Assembly (NCBI RefSeq): GCF_963920925.1
Contig: NZ_CAWUDI010000001.1
Location: 275,986 to 339,985 of the forward strand
DNA from: Rivularia sp963920925
GTDB lineage: Bacteria; Cyanobacteriota; Cyanobacteriia; Cyanobacteriales; Nostocaceae
Direction of reading: 5' to 3'
Length of the DNA: 64,000 bases
Shown: positions 34,677 to 43,606 of the stretch, in pieces
How the letters are laid out: the number at the start of each line of letters is the position of its first letter
Numbering within the stretch: position 1 is the stretch's first letter
Position numbers and translations under genes: made by a program
Notes under the pieces: model-generated
Database searches by the model: none
Seen by the model: the letters and a program-made list of their open reading frames with translations, nothing else
Told to the model about the DNA's origin: nothing

Positions 34677-36008
34677 ATGTTAAAAGATAAAATTTCAATA
34701 ACTCCCGAACAGTTTGTTGAGCTTGCCCGTGTTTTGCCAGAACCGATGTTACTCCTCAACAGCGAGGGTGAAATTTTAGCTAGCAATAAAGCTGTAACTA
34801 AAATGCTGGGTTTAGCTTATAAAAAACTACAAAATAAAATGCTTTTTGATGTAGTAGCAGAGCCATTGAATAAAGTTATTCAGTATTTACAAGCTTGTTC
34901 AAGAAGTCGGCAAATGGTTCTTGGGTGTTTGTCGTTTTATCAAGATGACGGACAAACTTCAATGTGTTGTCGTTGTGAAGGCGCACTGTTTCAACCGTCT
35001 TCTCCCCATTCTAATGCTACAATTCTTTTACGTTTAAAAAGTCGCTCTTTAGCAAGTAATAACTTTCTTTTACTGAATAAAAAAATCGACGAGTCGATGG
35101 CAGAAATTGCCTTACGACAATCAGAAGCTTTGTTGCGACAAAAAGCAAAAGATTTAGAAGAAACTCTTGACGAACTCAAACGCACGCAGTCAAAACTAGT
35201 TCATAGCGAAAAAATGTCTGCTCTCGGTAGAATGGTTGCAGGTATTGCCCATGAAATAAATAATCCCGTCAGCTTTATTTATGGCAATATTGTTCCTGCA
35301 AGTTTATACGCTCAAGATTTAATTAGAATTATTGAACTTTATCAAAAACACTATTCCAAACCCCCAAAAGAAATCGAAGCAGAAATCGAAGCGGTTGAAC
35401 TAGATTTTATCAAACAAGACTTTGTTCAATTGCTTGATTCAATGCAGCATGGTACAGAAAGAATCAAAGAAATAGTTATATCGCTGCGGAATTTCTCCCG
35501 AGTTGATGAAGCTGAATTCAAAAAGGTAGATATCCATCAAGGTATTGATAGTACCCTGCTAATTTTACACAATCGCTTGAAATTGAAATCCAATCATCAT
35601 GAAATTGAGGTAATTAAAGATTATTCTTCTTTACCCAAAATTGATTGTTATGCCGGACAATTGAATCAGGTTTTTATGAATATTTTGGCTAATGCTATTG
35701 ATGCATTAGAAGATGAAGTAAAGAAAAATCAAAATTTTATCCCTCATATTCTTATTTCTACAGAATTATCTGACAAAAGCAATATTGTAATTCGCATTGC
35801 TGATAACGGTTCGGGAATTCCATTATCAATTCAGTCTAAACTATTCGATCCTTTCTTTACAACCAAAGAAGTTGGTAAAGGTACGGGATTGGGTTTATCT
35901 ATTAGCCATCAAATTATTGTAGATAAACATCACGGTAAATTATCTTATCTATCTTCACGAGGAAATGGTACAGAATTTATTATTGAAATTCCCATTTGTC
36001 AAAAGTAA
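34677..36008 (+). CDS. PAS-domain sensor histidine kinase
   Basis: A 443-residue soluble kinase. An N-terminal PAS domain (about 10-130, MLLNSEGEILASNKAVTKML) is followed by a short coiled coil, then an H-box with phospho-His in VAGIAHEINNPVSF, and a HATPase domain with N-box LANAIDALED, G1 IADNGSGIP and G2 GKGTGLGLSI. No receiver domain and no membrane segment are visible, so it is probably cytoplasmic. No response regulator is adjacent; the MetOD1 protein just upstream is a plausible partner or output. Confidence 0.9.
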   Translation: MLKDKISITPEQFVELARVLPEPMLLLNSEGEILASNKAVTKMLGLAYKKLQNKMLFDVVAEPLNKVIQYLQACSRSRQMVLGCLSFYQDDGQTSMCCRCEGALFQPSSPHSNATILLRLKSRSLASNNFLLLNKKIDESMAEIALRQSEALLRQKAKDLEETLDELKRTQSKLVHSEKMSALGRMVAGIAHEINNPVSFIYGNIVPASLYAQDLIRIIELYQKHYSKPPKEIEAEIEAVELDFIKQDFVQLLDSMQHGTERIKEIVISLRNFSRVDEAEFKKVDIHQGIDSTLLILHNRLKLKSNHHEIEVIKDYSSLPKIDCYAGQLNQVFMNILANAIDALEDEVKKNQNFIPHILISTELSDKSNIVIRIADNGSGIPLSIQSKLFDPFFTTKEVGKGTGLGLSISHQIIVDKHHGKLSYLSSRGNGTEFIIEIPICQK

Positions 36009-36014
36009 TTAAAG

Positions 36015-36073
36015 GTTCGTAGTAGCGCTTCAGCGCCTCCGGATTCCAGAGGCGCTGAAGCGCTACTACGAAC
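36015..36073. repeat. Palindromic repeat, GTAGTAGCGC family (copy 3)
   Basis: Arms GTTCGTAGTAGCGCTTCAGC and GCTGAAGCGCTACTACGAAC with an inner GCGCCTC/GAGGCGC extension. It sits between the convergent histidine kinase and cysteine desulfurase genes and could act as a bidirectional hairpin terminator. Confidence 0.93.
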
Positions 36074-36086
36074 TATCAATTAATAT

Positions 36087-37253
36087 CTAAACCATCACAG
36101 CTTGTTTTCGCAAACTTTCTACTGTAGAAACAAAATGTTCTGCAACTTGATTAATTTCTTCAACTGTATTAAATCTTCCGATACCAAAACGCACGGAAGC
36201 ATAAGCTAATTTTTCGGAATGACCTAATGCTGTTAAAACGTGTGAAGGTGCCGTACTTATTGACGAACAAGCTGAACCAGAGGAAACTGCCATTATCGGC
36301 TGCAATCCTAACAATAATGCCGAACCATCAACCCCCTCAACGCTAATATTCAAATTTCCCGCTAATCTTTTATTAAGATGTCCGTTAAGATGAATTCCTT
36401 TTAATTGCGAAATCTGTTCCCACAAGCTTTGCCTTAATTGAGCTAAAAATTCGTTTTCTGTAGCTTGAGTTTCTAAGGAAATTTCTACCGCTTTACCGAA
36501 TCCGACTATTTGCGGTGTATATAATGTACCCGACCGTATATTTCGTTCCTGTCCGCCGCCATGTTGCTGGGAAGCTAGTTTAACTCTGGGGTTGCGCCGA
36601 CGCACGTACAAAGCTCCGATTCCTTTAGCACCGTAGACTTTATGTGCTGTTAATGACATCAAGTCAATATTCATCGCTTGTACGTCTAAGGGTATTTTAC
36701 CGATCGCCTGAGCGCTATCTGAATGGAAAATGATATCGCGTTCCCTACACATTGCACCAATTTCTGCCAGCGGTTGCAAAACCCCGATTTCGTTATTTGC
36801 AGCCATGACTGAAACTAGGATAGTATCATCGCGAAAGGCTTTTTCTAACTCTTTAAGATTAATAATGCCATCTTTTTGTACGGGAAGAAAAGTAATTTCA
36901 AAACCGAGAGTTTTTAAATAATTACAAGGATCTATGACTGCACTATGTTCGGTTTGTACGGTAATAATATGCTGCCCTTGAGAAAAATAAGCTTCTGCAA
37001 CACCTTTAATAGCTAAATTATTGGCTTCCGTCGCACCGCTGGTAAAAATGATTTCTTCGGGAGTTGCGTTAATAGCTACTGCAATTGTTTCTCGTGCTTT
37101 TTTTACAGCAGCTTCCGCTTCCCAACCGTAAATATGACTAATACTTGAAGGATTACCAAAGTGTTGGGTGAAGTAAGGTAGCATTGCATTCAATACTCTT
37201 TCATCAACGGGTGTTGTGGAGTGGCAATCTAGGTAGATGGGACGTTGAGACAT
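36087..37253 (-). CDS. Cysteine desulfurase (NifS/IscS type)
   Basis: Releases sulfur from L-cysteine as enzyme persulfide for Fe-S cluster and other thio-cofactor assembly. The 388-residue PLP enzyme shows IYLDCHSTTPVDERVL, FTSGATEANNLAIKG, PLP-stacking His in QTEHSAVID, the Schiff-base Lys195 in TAHKVYGAKG and the active-site Cys319 in SSGSACSS. The long mobile loop with SACSS marks it as group I (IscS/NifS). No iscU or nif gene is next to it, so a housekeeping role is more likely than nitrogen fixation. The window holds a second class V enzyme at 31346. Confidence 0.92.
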   Translation of the reverse strand: MSQRPIYLDCHSTTPVDERVLNAMLPYFTQHFGNPSSISHIYGWEAEAAVKKARETIAVAINATPEEIIFTSGATEANNLAIKGVAEAYFSQGQHIITVQTEHSAVIDPCNYLKTLGFEITFLPVQKDGIINLKELEKAFRDDTILVSVMAANNEIGVLQPLAEIGAMCRERDIIFHSDSAQAIGKIPLDVQAMNIDLMSLTAHKVYGAKGIGALYVRRRNPRVKLASQQHGGGQERNIRSGTLYTPQIVGFGKAVEISLETQATENEFLAQLRQSLWEQISQLKGIHLNGHLNKRLAGNLNISVEGVDGSALLLGLQPIMAVSSGSACSSISTAPSHVLTALGHSEKLAYASVRFGIGRFNTVEEINQVAEHFVSTVESLRKQAVMV

Positions 37254-37261
37254 GGTTGCTA

Positions 37262-37324
37262 GTGGGGAGAGGGGGAGACAAGGAGATGGAGAGAGGGGGA
37301 GATGGGGAGATGGGGAGATGGGGA
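37262..37324. repeat. STRR of GGGGAGA/TGGGGAG heptamers
   Basis: A purine-rich array upstream of the cysteine desulfurase start. Similar arrays follow the helicase (45775-45830) and the first metallophosphoesterase (49490-49560). Confidence 0.85.
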
Positions 37325-37387
37325 CAAGGAGATTTTTAAGCTTTAACCTTAGTAACTCCTAACTCCTAACTCCTAACTCCTAACTGT

Positions 37388-38020
37388 TCACTGCTCATTG
37401 ATAATACTGCTTAATTTTTTCAGAATACTCAAAACTTGATATAGTTCGTTTTGTCTTCTAAATAATGTAAATTCATCAGACATTGCGTAAACGGGTTTAT
37501 CTTGGATTGTTAGTTTCAAGAAAGTAAAATGGCTGCCATTTGTTACCAATCCAAATACAGGTTTTTCCTTATTGGGATTATTTAGCATATAAGTCAATGC
37601 TTGGGGTATGGCTTCTAACAAAGAAAAACTTGCTTTTTTAGATTCAACTACCAATAACCATAATTGTTGTTGAACTACTAAAACATCTATTCTACCTCTG
37701 ACAATTTCATCTTTATCTTGTACGGCAAGTTCGATAGATTTTTCAGTTGCTAGATAAAAAGGATTGTTATAGAAACTAGCTAAATCTAATAAGGGAGATA
37801 AAACCACCATTTTCACCGCATTTTCTAAAAATGGTGGCTGCATTATTAAATGTAAGAAGTTAGCTTTGACTCTATCTAAAAATTTTTTTTCTAAATCATT
37901 GATCTCAGGTAAATTTTGCAACCATTCGGAAAAAAAATCTTCGCTATCTGATTTATGTAATTTAAAATTTTCTTCTAGATAAGCAACATTTATATTTTGA
38001 GCTTGGATAATTTGAACCAT
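37388..38020 (-). CDS. PD-(D/E)XK nuclease-fold protein (type I HsdR N-domain-like)
   Basis: A 210-residue protein of a cyanobacterial family often labelled restriction endonuclease subunit R. The nuclease-like core is RGRIDVLVV followed by LLVVESKKASFSLLEA, the expected D...ExK arrangement, then GLVTNGSHFTFLKL. It has no helicase or methyltransferase domain and no adjacent hsdM/hsdS, so it is a solo protein and not a complete restriction enzyme. Its function is unknown. Confidence 0.75.
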   Translation of the reverse strand: MVQIIQAQNINVAYLEENFKLHKSDSEDFFSEWLQNLPEINDLEKKFLDRVKANFLHLIMQPPFLENAVKMVVLSPLLDLASFYNNPFYLATEKSIELAVQDKDEIVRGRIDVLVVQQQLWLLVVESKKASFSLLEAIPQALTYMLNNPNKEKPVFGLVTNGSHFTFLKLTIQDKPVYAMSDEFTLFRRQNELYQVLSILKKLSSIINEQ

Positions 38021-38923
38021 AGTTTATTTACACAAGCAATTTTATCTATAATAACCGAAAAATAACTTCTTAATAACTGTAGTTCTAGCCAATATATCGT
38101 GACATCCTTATTTTTTAGAAGTAAACATAATCAGCAAGAGTAATTTTGTACAAGAAGCATGAGGAGATTGTGAAGAGGAGTTAGGAGTTATTAATAATGG
38201 CTCATCATTACATAGTATGCTAAATCATAAGTAATAAACCGCTGTAATACTTGCTGGGCAAAGGCTTTGTCTCTTGTTTACGTCCTTTTTTACTAATATC
38301 GTCCTTTTTTTTCTTCTGCCTTCTGCCCTCTGCCTTCTGCCTTTTCACGACTATTTAATTAACATACCAAGTACTGAAGAACCTTAATAATAAACCTTTA
38401 ATTAATAAGGTTTTTCAGTTCAAAGGGATGTTAATTAAACAGTTGGATTTATAGGTTTGGAACGAACAGAGAAAAGGGAACAGATGAAGAAAATTGGATT
38501 CGTAAATTATGTTACTTATTGAAATAGATAATTTTTATTTAATATAAGTTTCAGGATTTTAAACTCAATTTTCAGCATATTAACTACTGAAGAACTATTG
38601 ATAATTAATTTTTGATAACTGGTTACTAATAACTGCTAAGTGATAACTAATAACTCAATCCTGGGAACTAAATCCAGATTACCGCGTTCTTGTCAGCAAG
38701 GAAATATGGGCAAATGTGAAGCTTTATGCAATTCCGAAGGGATCGTACAAGTGTTTTATAAACATTTTTTATACTTAAAGATGAAACCAATAAGCCTATC
38801 CTAGAGACTGATGGCATTGTGTATTAATGGTCTTAACATATATGAGATTTGTACAATCCGTAAAAGATTTTACGTAATTTTTAGTTTCATATAATACCAT
38901 TTTATTTAGTTATACCAGTAAAT
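38021..38923. other. Long intergenic region
   Basis: About 900 bp between divergent genes. It holds a CTGCCTT heptamer array near 38315-38345 and a terminator-like hairpin on the plus strand (AAACCTT 38392-38398 / AAGGTTT 38407-38413, then T). No gene is evident on the plus strand upstream of that hairpin, so a small RNA is possible. Confidence 0.4.
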
Positions 38924-40528
38924 ATGAGAAATAAACCGAACTTACGCGACAATAAGTATTTTAAGCTAGTAAAAGCAGCAATAGTAATTTTGGTGCTTGC
39001 AATCAGCTTGCAGTTTACACACGCAATGGCGCAGTCTACTCAATCTGCTCCTGTAGACATTGATGGTAGTGAAGTTTTTCGAGTTGTTAGTACCGAAGGT
39101 ACTACAGCTAAAGAAAGGGCTGAAATCATCAATAAAATTCTTCAAGAAGCAGTAAACTCTGAAAAGCTACCCCAAGTGAGGGTTGAAAAAGGCGAAAAAT
39201 ATGCAAAAATTTTAGTTGGAGAAAATTCTCAATTCACTGTTACCGATAAAGACGCGGTTTCTGCTGAAAATCCGAATATACAAGCCGAAAATTGGGCAAA
39301 GATAATTCGCGAAACAGTTGAGAAAGCCCGAGAAGAAAGGAGTGAAGAGTTTATTAATCGGACATTAATTTTAAGTTTAATACTTGTGGTGCTAACAATT
39401 GCACTTCATTTTGCTTTAGGAAAAGTATGGAAAATATTGCAGCGTAATGTTTCCCCACTTGTAACTTCTGTAGGTTCTGCCGATGAAAATCAACAGCAAA
39501 GTAGCTTAAATATACTCTTAAAAGCGACCTTATTTTTAGTGCGAACGGCACTTTGGGTAGGTGTAGCTCTTTATATTACCAATTTATTTCCGGTAACGCG
39601 GCAATGGAGCTTTGATATTGCCGCTAGTATACAAATTAGCCTGACTTCCCCAATTTTTAAAGACTTCTCAGTTACAGGTATTTTAGTTTTAATTGGTTTA
39701 TTTCTAGGATTAATTATACTTTCTGGTGCTGTAACTAATATATTGCGATCGCGAATTTTGCGAGTACTGCGAATCAGTCGTGGAGCGCAGGAAGTTATTG
39801 CAATTATTTTTAAATATACGTTTATTGGGGTAGGTTCGGTTGTACTGCTGCAAATTTTCGGAGTTGATTTAAGTTCTTTAGCAATCTTAGCTAGTGCCTT
39901 GGGTGTAGGTATTGGTTTTGGTTTTCAAGATATTGCTAAAAACTTTGGTAGCGGACTTGTATTATTATTTGAACGACCAATTCAGGTAGGTGATTTTATT
40001 GAAGTTGGAAACTATATGGGGAATGTTGAAAGTATCGGTGCCCGCAGTGTAACGATTCGTACTTTAGATAGAGTTTCAATAATTGTACCAAACTCACGTT
40101 TTTTGGAAGACGAAGTAATTAATTGGAGTCATCACAATCCCATTTCCCGGATTCATGTACCAATAGGAGTTTCTTATAGTGCTGATGTAAAAGTTGTCAA
40201 AAAAGCACTTTTAGAAGCCGGAAAAAATCATCCTGAAGTGCTTTCAGTTCCTCAACCCCAAGTATTATTTACCGGATTTGGTGACAGTTCCTTAGATTTT
40301 GAACTATTAGTATGGATAAATGCACCCAGCCATCAAATATCAATTAAAAGCGATTTATGTTTCCGAATTGAAGCAGCTTTGAAAGAATATAAAATTGAAA
40401 TTCCATTCCCGCAAAGAGACTTACATTTACGCACTGGCGAATTACCCGTCAAACTTTCACCAGAAATAGAACAAGCTTTATTACGAAATTCTGTACAGCA
40501 AAATGGGAAAAATGGGAATGGGGCATAG
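38924..40528 (+). CDS. MscS-family mechanosensitive channel with periplasmic domain
   Basis: A 534-residue protein. A signal peptide (VKAAIVILVLAISLQFTHAMA, cleavage near residue 36) is followed by a periplasmic region of about 110 residues and several membrane helices (about 145-330). The MscS pore helix ASALGVGIGFGFQDIAKNFGSG precedes the beta domain (RPIQVGDFIEVGNYMGNVES; RTLDRVSIIVPNSRF). It is a small-conductance mechanosensitive or related ion channel in the plasma or thylakoid membrane. It is one of three MscS-fold genes in 4 kb, and convergent with the other two. Confidence 0.9.
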   Translation: MRNKPNLRDNKYFKLVKAAIVILVLAISLQFTHAMAQSTQSAPVDIDGSEVFRVVSTEGTTAKERAEIINKILQEAVNSEKLPQVRVEKGEKYAKILVGENSQFTVTDKDAVSAENPNIQAENWAKIIRETVEKAREERSEEFINRTLILSLILVVLTIALHFALGKVWKILQRNVSPLVTSVGSADENQQQSSLNILLKATLFLVRTALWVGVALYITNLFPVTRQWSFDIAASIQISLTSPIFKDFSVTGILVLIGLFLGLIILSGAVTNILRSRILRVLRISRGAQEVIAIIFKYTFIGVGSVVLLQIFGVDLSSLAILASALGVGIGFGFQDIAKNFGSGLVLLFERPIQVGDFIEVGNYMGNVESIGARSVTIRTLDRVSIIVPNSRFLEDEVINWSHHNPISRIHVPIGVSYSADVKVVKKALLEAGKNHPEVLSVPQPQVLFTGFGDSSLDFELLVWINAPSHQISIKSDLCFRIEAALKEYKIEIPFPQRDLHLRTGELPVKLSPEIEQALLRNSVQQNGKNGNGA

Positions 40529-40651
40529 GATTTTAGATTTTAGATTTTGGATTTAAACAGTTAGTACCACCGGAGTTAGGAATTATTTATAAATTAAAAA
40601 TTCTCCCCCCTCTACCCCCTCTCCTTATCTAATCATGCCCAATTCCCAATC

Positions 40652-41842
40652 CTAAATTGTCACTGGAGCTTCAATATAAATATTAGGTTCTTGCATGATA
40701 AACTCGATACCAAAATTATTCAATTTATAAGAAACCTTTTCATTTGCTAAATTTAATAATTGTTTTTTCAACTCAAGAGAATTTTGGTTTGAACCTAAAA
40801 GAAAGAAAGTAATTCTAGCTCTAGTATGTTCTGGTTGTAAATCTGTGTCGGTAGTCAGATCCGTAGTTGTCGCATGAATTTTATCAGAAAGATCGGTGTT
40901 CGTTGTCTGAGAAGTTGAGTTTAAATCTTCAAAAACTACTTTTGTGCTATCAGGTTGTACCCCAAAAAGTGATTCCATACTGTCTTCAACTACTTGTCTT
41001 ACTAAAGCCTGTCCTTTATCAAGTAGCTTTTGATTAAAGTCAAGGTATAGCAACACCATGACTTTTTTTCCACGGGTTACGTTTTCGATTTCTACATTAG
41101 CTAATATAGAATTAGGTACAATCATCAAAGTACTTTTACCAGAAGAACGAATTTTTGTAGAACGAAATCCGATAGATTCAACTCTTCCATAAATTTCTGC
41201 TCCGTAGCTACTCGATGACGGTAAATGAATATATTCACCTGTAGTAAAAGGTCGATCTAAATATATAACAATAGTACCTAAGAATTGCTCTAAAGTTTTT
41301 TGAGCAGCAAAAGCAACTGCTAATCCACCAATTCCCAAACCAGTGATTAAACCAACTAAATTAAATCTATCGTTAGCAAAAACTAAAACAGCAATAAATC
41401 CTATAGTCAGATTCACAATAGTTTCAACAATTAATAGTAAATCGTCAGCCTGATAGCCCAATTTACGAATAATAGTAATACCATATGTTCTAATCAATTG
41501 CCGAAAAACACCGGAAGCTAAAAAAGCAATGCTGAGGATCACTGCTAATTGCACTACGTTACTTAAAAATTCATAGAAGCCTTTATACTCAGAAATTAGA
41601 CCTAAAGATAATAAAATTAAGATTGAAGTACCAGCCCATTTTAAAGCTTGACGGTTTGTATAGATTAATTTTTCATAGATATCAGTTACTTGTGGAGGCA
41701 AGAAACGGTTAACAGCTACTTTAATTAGTAAGGGAGTGTATCTTCCGATAAACAAAGAAGCAATAACGCATAAAATAAATATTTCTAAGTTACGGATATC
41801 TTCTCTTAATACAAAATCAAGTATTTGATTCATAATTTTCAT
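40652..41842 (-). CDS. MscS-family channel (paralogue A)
   Basis: A 396-residue protein with five or so membrane helices (first at about 18-35). The pore region GLITGLGIGGLAVAFAAQKT is followed by FLGTIVIYLDRPFTTGEYIH and RVESIGFRSTKIRSSGKSTL. The C-terminal domain ends EPNIYIEAPVTI, nearly the same as the next gene's EPTIYVDAPVTI, so the two are recent-looking tandem paralogues. There is an acidic/Thr-rich insertion (about residues 310-335). The gap to the upstream paralogue is 8 bp or less, indicating one operon. Confidence 0.88.
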   Translation of the reverse strand: MKIMNQILDFVLREDIRNLEIFILCVIASLFIGRYTPLLIKVAVNRFLPPQVTDIYEKLIYTNRQALKWAGTSILILLSLGLISEYKGFYEFLSNVVQLAVILSIAFLASGVFRQLIRTYGITIIRKLGYQADDLLLIVETIVNLTIGFIAVLVFANDRFNLVGLITGLGIGGLAVAFAAQKTLEQFLGTIVIYLDRPFTTGEYIHLPSSSSYGAEIYGRVESIGFRSTKIRSSGKSTLMIVPNSILANVEIENVTRGKKVMVLLYLDFNQKLLDKGQALVRQVVEDSMESLFGVQPDSTKVVFEDLNSTSQTTNTDLSDKIHATTTDLTTDTDLQPEHTRARITFFLLGSNQNSLELKKQLLNLANEKVSYKLNNFGIEFIMQEPNIYIEAPVTI

Positions 41843-41850
41843 AGTTAACT

Positions 41851-42948
41851 CTAGATTGTAACGGGCGCATCTACATAGATAGTCGGTTCTTCTATATTGA
41901 AATCGATACCGTATCCTTTTAACTTCTGATTAATAGTTTGTGTAGCCACATCAAGTAATTGCCGACGCAATTCCATCGAGACTTTACCAGAACCTAATAT
42001 AAATAAGCTAACTTGAGCTTGAGTCTTTGGTTCGCTGTTTTTATTTAGAGTTCTAAAATCTATACGAGTACTGCGTGAATCAAGTCCAAAAATATCTTTT
42101 GTACTTGTTAAAACAACCTGTTCGATTAATGCTTGTTCTTTGGGTTCAATTTTGCGAGTAAAGTTTAAAGAAAGAATTGAAATTACCTTTTTAGCACCAG
42201 AAAAGTTTTCGATACTCATTTGAGTTAGAGAATTATTCGGAATTACTATCACGGTTCCTTTACCCGAAGTACGAATTTTTGTAGAGCGCCAACCAATAGA
42301 TTCAACTCGCCCAAAAGTACCATCTGGTAAGCCAATATAATCGTCAATATAAAAGGGATGGTCGATATATAATACAACACCACTAAGAAGTTGCTCTATT
42401 GTTGTTTTAGACGCGAAAGCAAATGCTACACCACCAATTCCTAAACTAGCTAATAAACTAAATATATTTATATTATGAGTTTGAGCAAAGAAAATAAAGC
42501 CAACAAAAATAATGGCTAAGTAAGCTGTATACTTTGCTAAATTTAATAGTTCGCTGTTAGCTTTACGACCGCTTTTTAAAGCAGATTCTAAAATATATTC
42601 ATCAATATATTTTCCGAAGATGCGAGAAAATAACCAGCAAGCTTCTATAGTTAAAATTAGACTAATGATTTTTTCTATAACTGGATAATCATCGAGTACG
42701 GGGACAAATAGGGCAACAATCTCCATAAATCCTAATCCGAAAGCAAGTCCAATTAATTGTTTGTAAGGTAGCAACAATTTTTCCGTTTTCTCACCAGCTT
42801 GGGAAGAAACAAACAAATTTAAGCAAGATTTCGCTATTTGAGGAAAGACACGACCAGTAAAAAATGCTATAAAGCTAAATACTGTGACAACAAATGTCAA
42901 TTGAATTTTGGCACTAAAAAAAATATTATTCGACAACAATTCCATCAT
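41851..42948 (-). CDS. MscS-family channel (paralogue B)
   Basis: A 365-residue protein. The pore region SLLASLGIGGVAFAFASKTT is followed by LLSGVVLYIDHPFYIDDYIG and RVESIGWRSTKIRTSGKGTV. It shares these signatures and the C-terminal APVTI with paralogue A, downstream and 8 bp away. Two adjacent ATG codons (42948, 42945) and a TTG at 42951 can start it; I use 42948. Together the pair may form homo- or hetero-heptamers; that is inference. Confidence 0.88.
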   Translation of the reverse strand: MMELLSNNIFFSAKIQLTFVVTVFSFIAFFTGRVFPQIAKSCLNLFVSSQAGEKTEKLLLPYKQLIGLAFGLGFMEIVALFVPVLDDYPVIEKIISLILTIEACWLFSRIFGKYIDEYILESALKSGRKANSELLNLAKYTAYLAIIFVGFIFFAQTHNINIFSLLASLGIGGVAFAFASKTTIEQLLSGVVLYIDHPFYIDDYIGLPDGTFGRVESIGWRSTKIRTSGKGTVIVIPNNSLTQMSIENFSGAKKVISILSLNFTRKIEPKEQALIEQVVLTSTKDIFGLDSRSTRIDFRTLNKNSEPKTQAQVSLFILGSGKVSMELRRQLLDVATQTINQKLKGYGIDFNIEEPTIYVDAPVTI

Positions 42949-43359
42949 CAAAAAATCTCCTGAATTTGAGCTATGAGTGATTAAAGAAAAATCCCAATAA
43001 TCCCTAAAATCTAAGTCATTGTGTCTCTACAATGTCTCAGCAAGTTCCCGCACTTATTTTAGTTCTCACAAATTATAAAAAAAATAGCTTTGATTTCATA
43101 GTGTTTTATACTACCTAAAATAATTGATCGCTGAAAGTATTGAATCAGTATAACGTGGTCTTTAATACATTATTTTTAGATAATCTTACTTTTTGCTACA
43201 TCGCTATAAATTATTTTCCAAGTACAAAACGTTTTTCTCTGCCATCGATATTATTTACTATTAATACTGAAAAACTTGATATCAGTCAAATTAATTGATA
43301 CATTTTAAAAGGCACTATTTTAAGTAGCTAACAAAAATCATAGGTAAAAATATCTACTT

Positions 43360-43596
43360 ATGTACAGTGGACAATTTTATGTGTGCCAGGAAAATAGAGT
43401 TCATAAATTGCCTGTGATGGGCAATAATTACAGCGTTAAGAAAAAATGTACTTATTACTTATATGCGATACATAAAGGTGAGCGATTATCTAACAACTCA
43501 CTGCGTGAACGCTTAACGCCAATTGTCAGTTCCCGGCTTATCACCAATCGAGTTAAAGTATTAGGTGCATCAATTAATTACCAACTAAGGTTATAG
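43360..43596 (+). CDS. Small basic protein, unknown, just upstream of the helicase
   Basis: A 78-residue frame ending 10 bp before the helicase ATG. It is basic and contains no recognised domain (CQENRVHKLPVMGNNYSVKK; LRERLTPIVSSRLITNRVKV). Its tight spacing to the helicase supports translation, but it could be a chance frame in the leader. Confidence is low. Confidence 0.35.
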   Translation: MYSGQFYVCQENRVHKLPVMGNNYSVKKKCTYYLYAIHKGERLSNNSLRERLTPIVSSRLITNRVKVLGASINYQLRL

Positions 43597-43606
43597 CATC
43601 AAAATT

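Noticed and set aside
36087..37253. Cysteine desulfurase as part of a nif cluster
   Set aside because: No nifB, nifU, nifHDK or fdxN neighbours; a general Fe-S role fits better.
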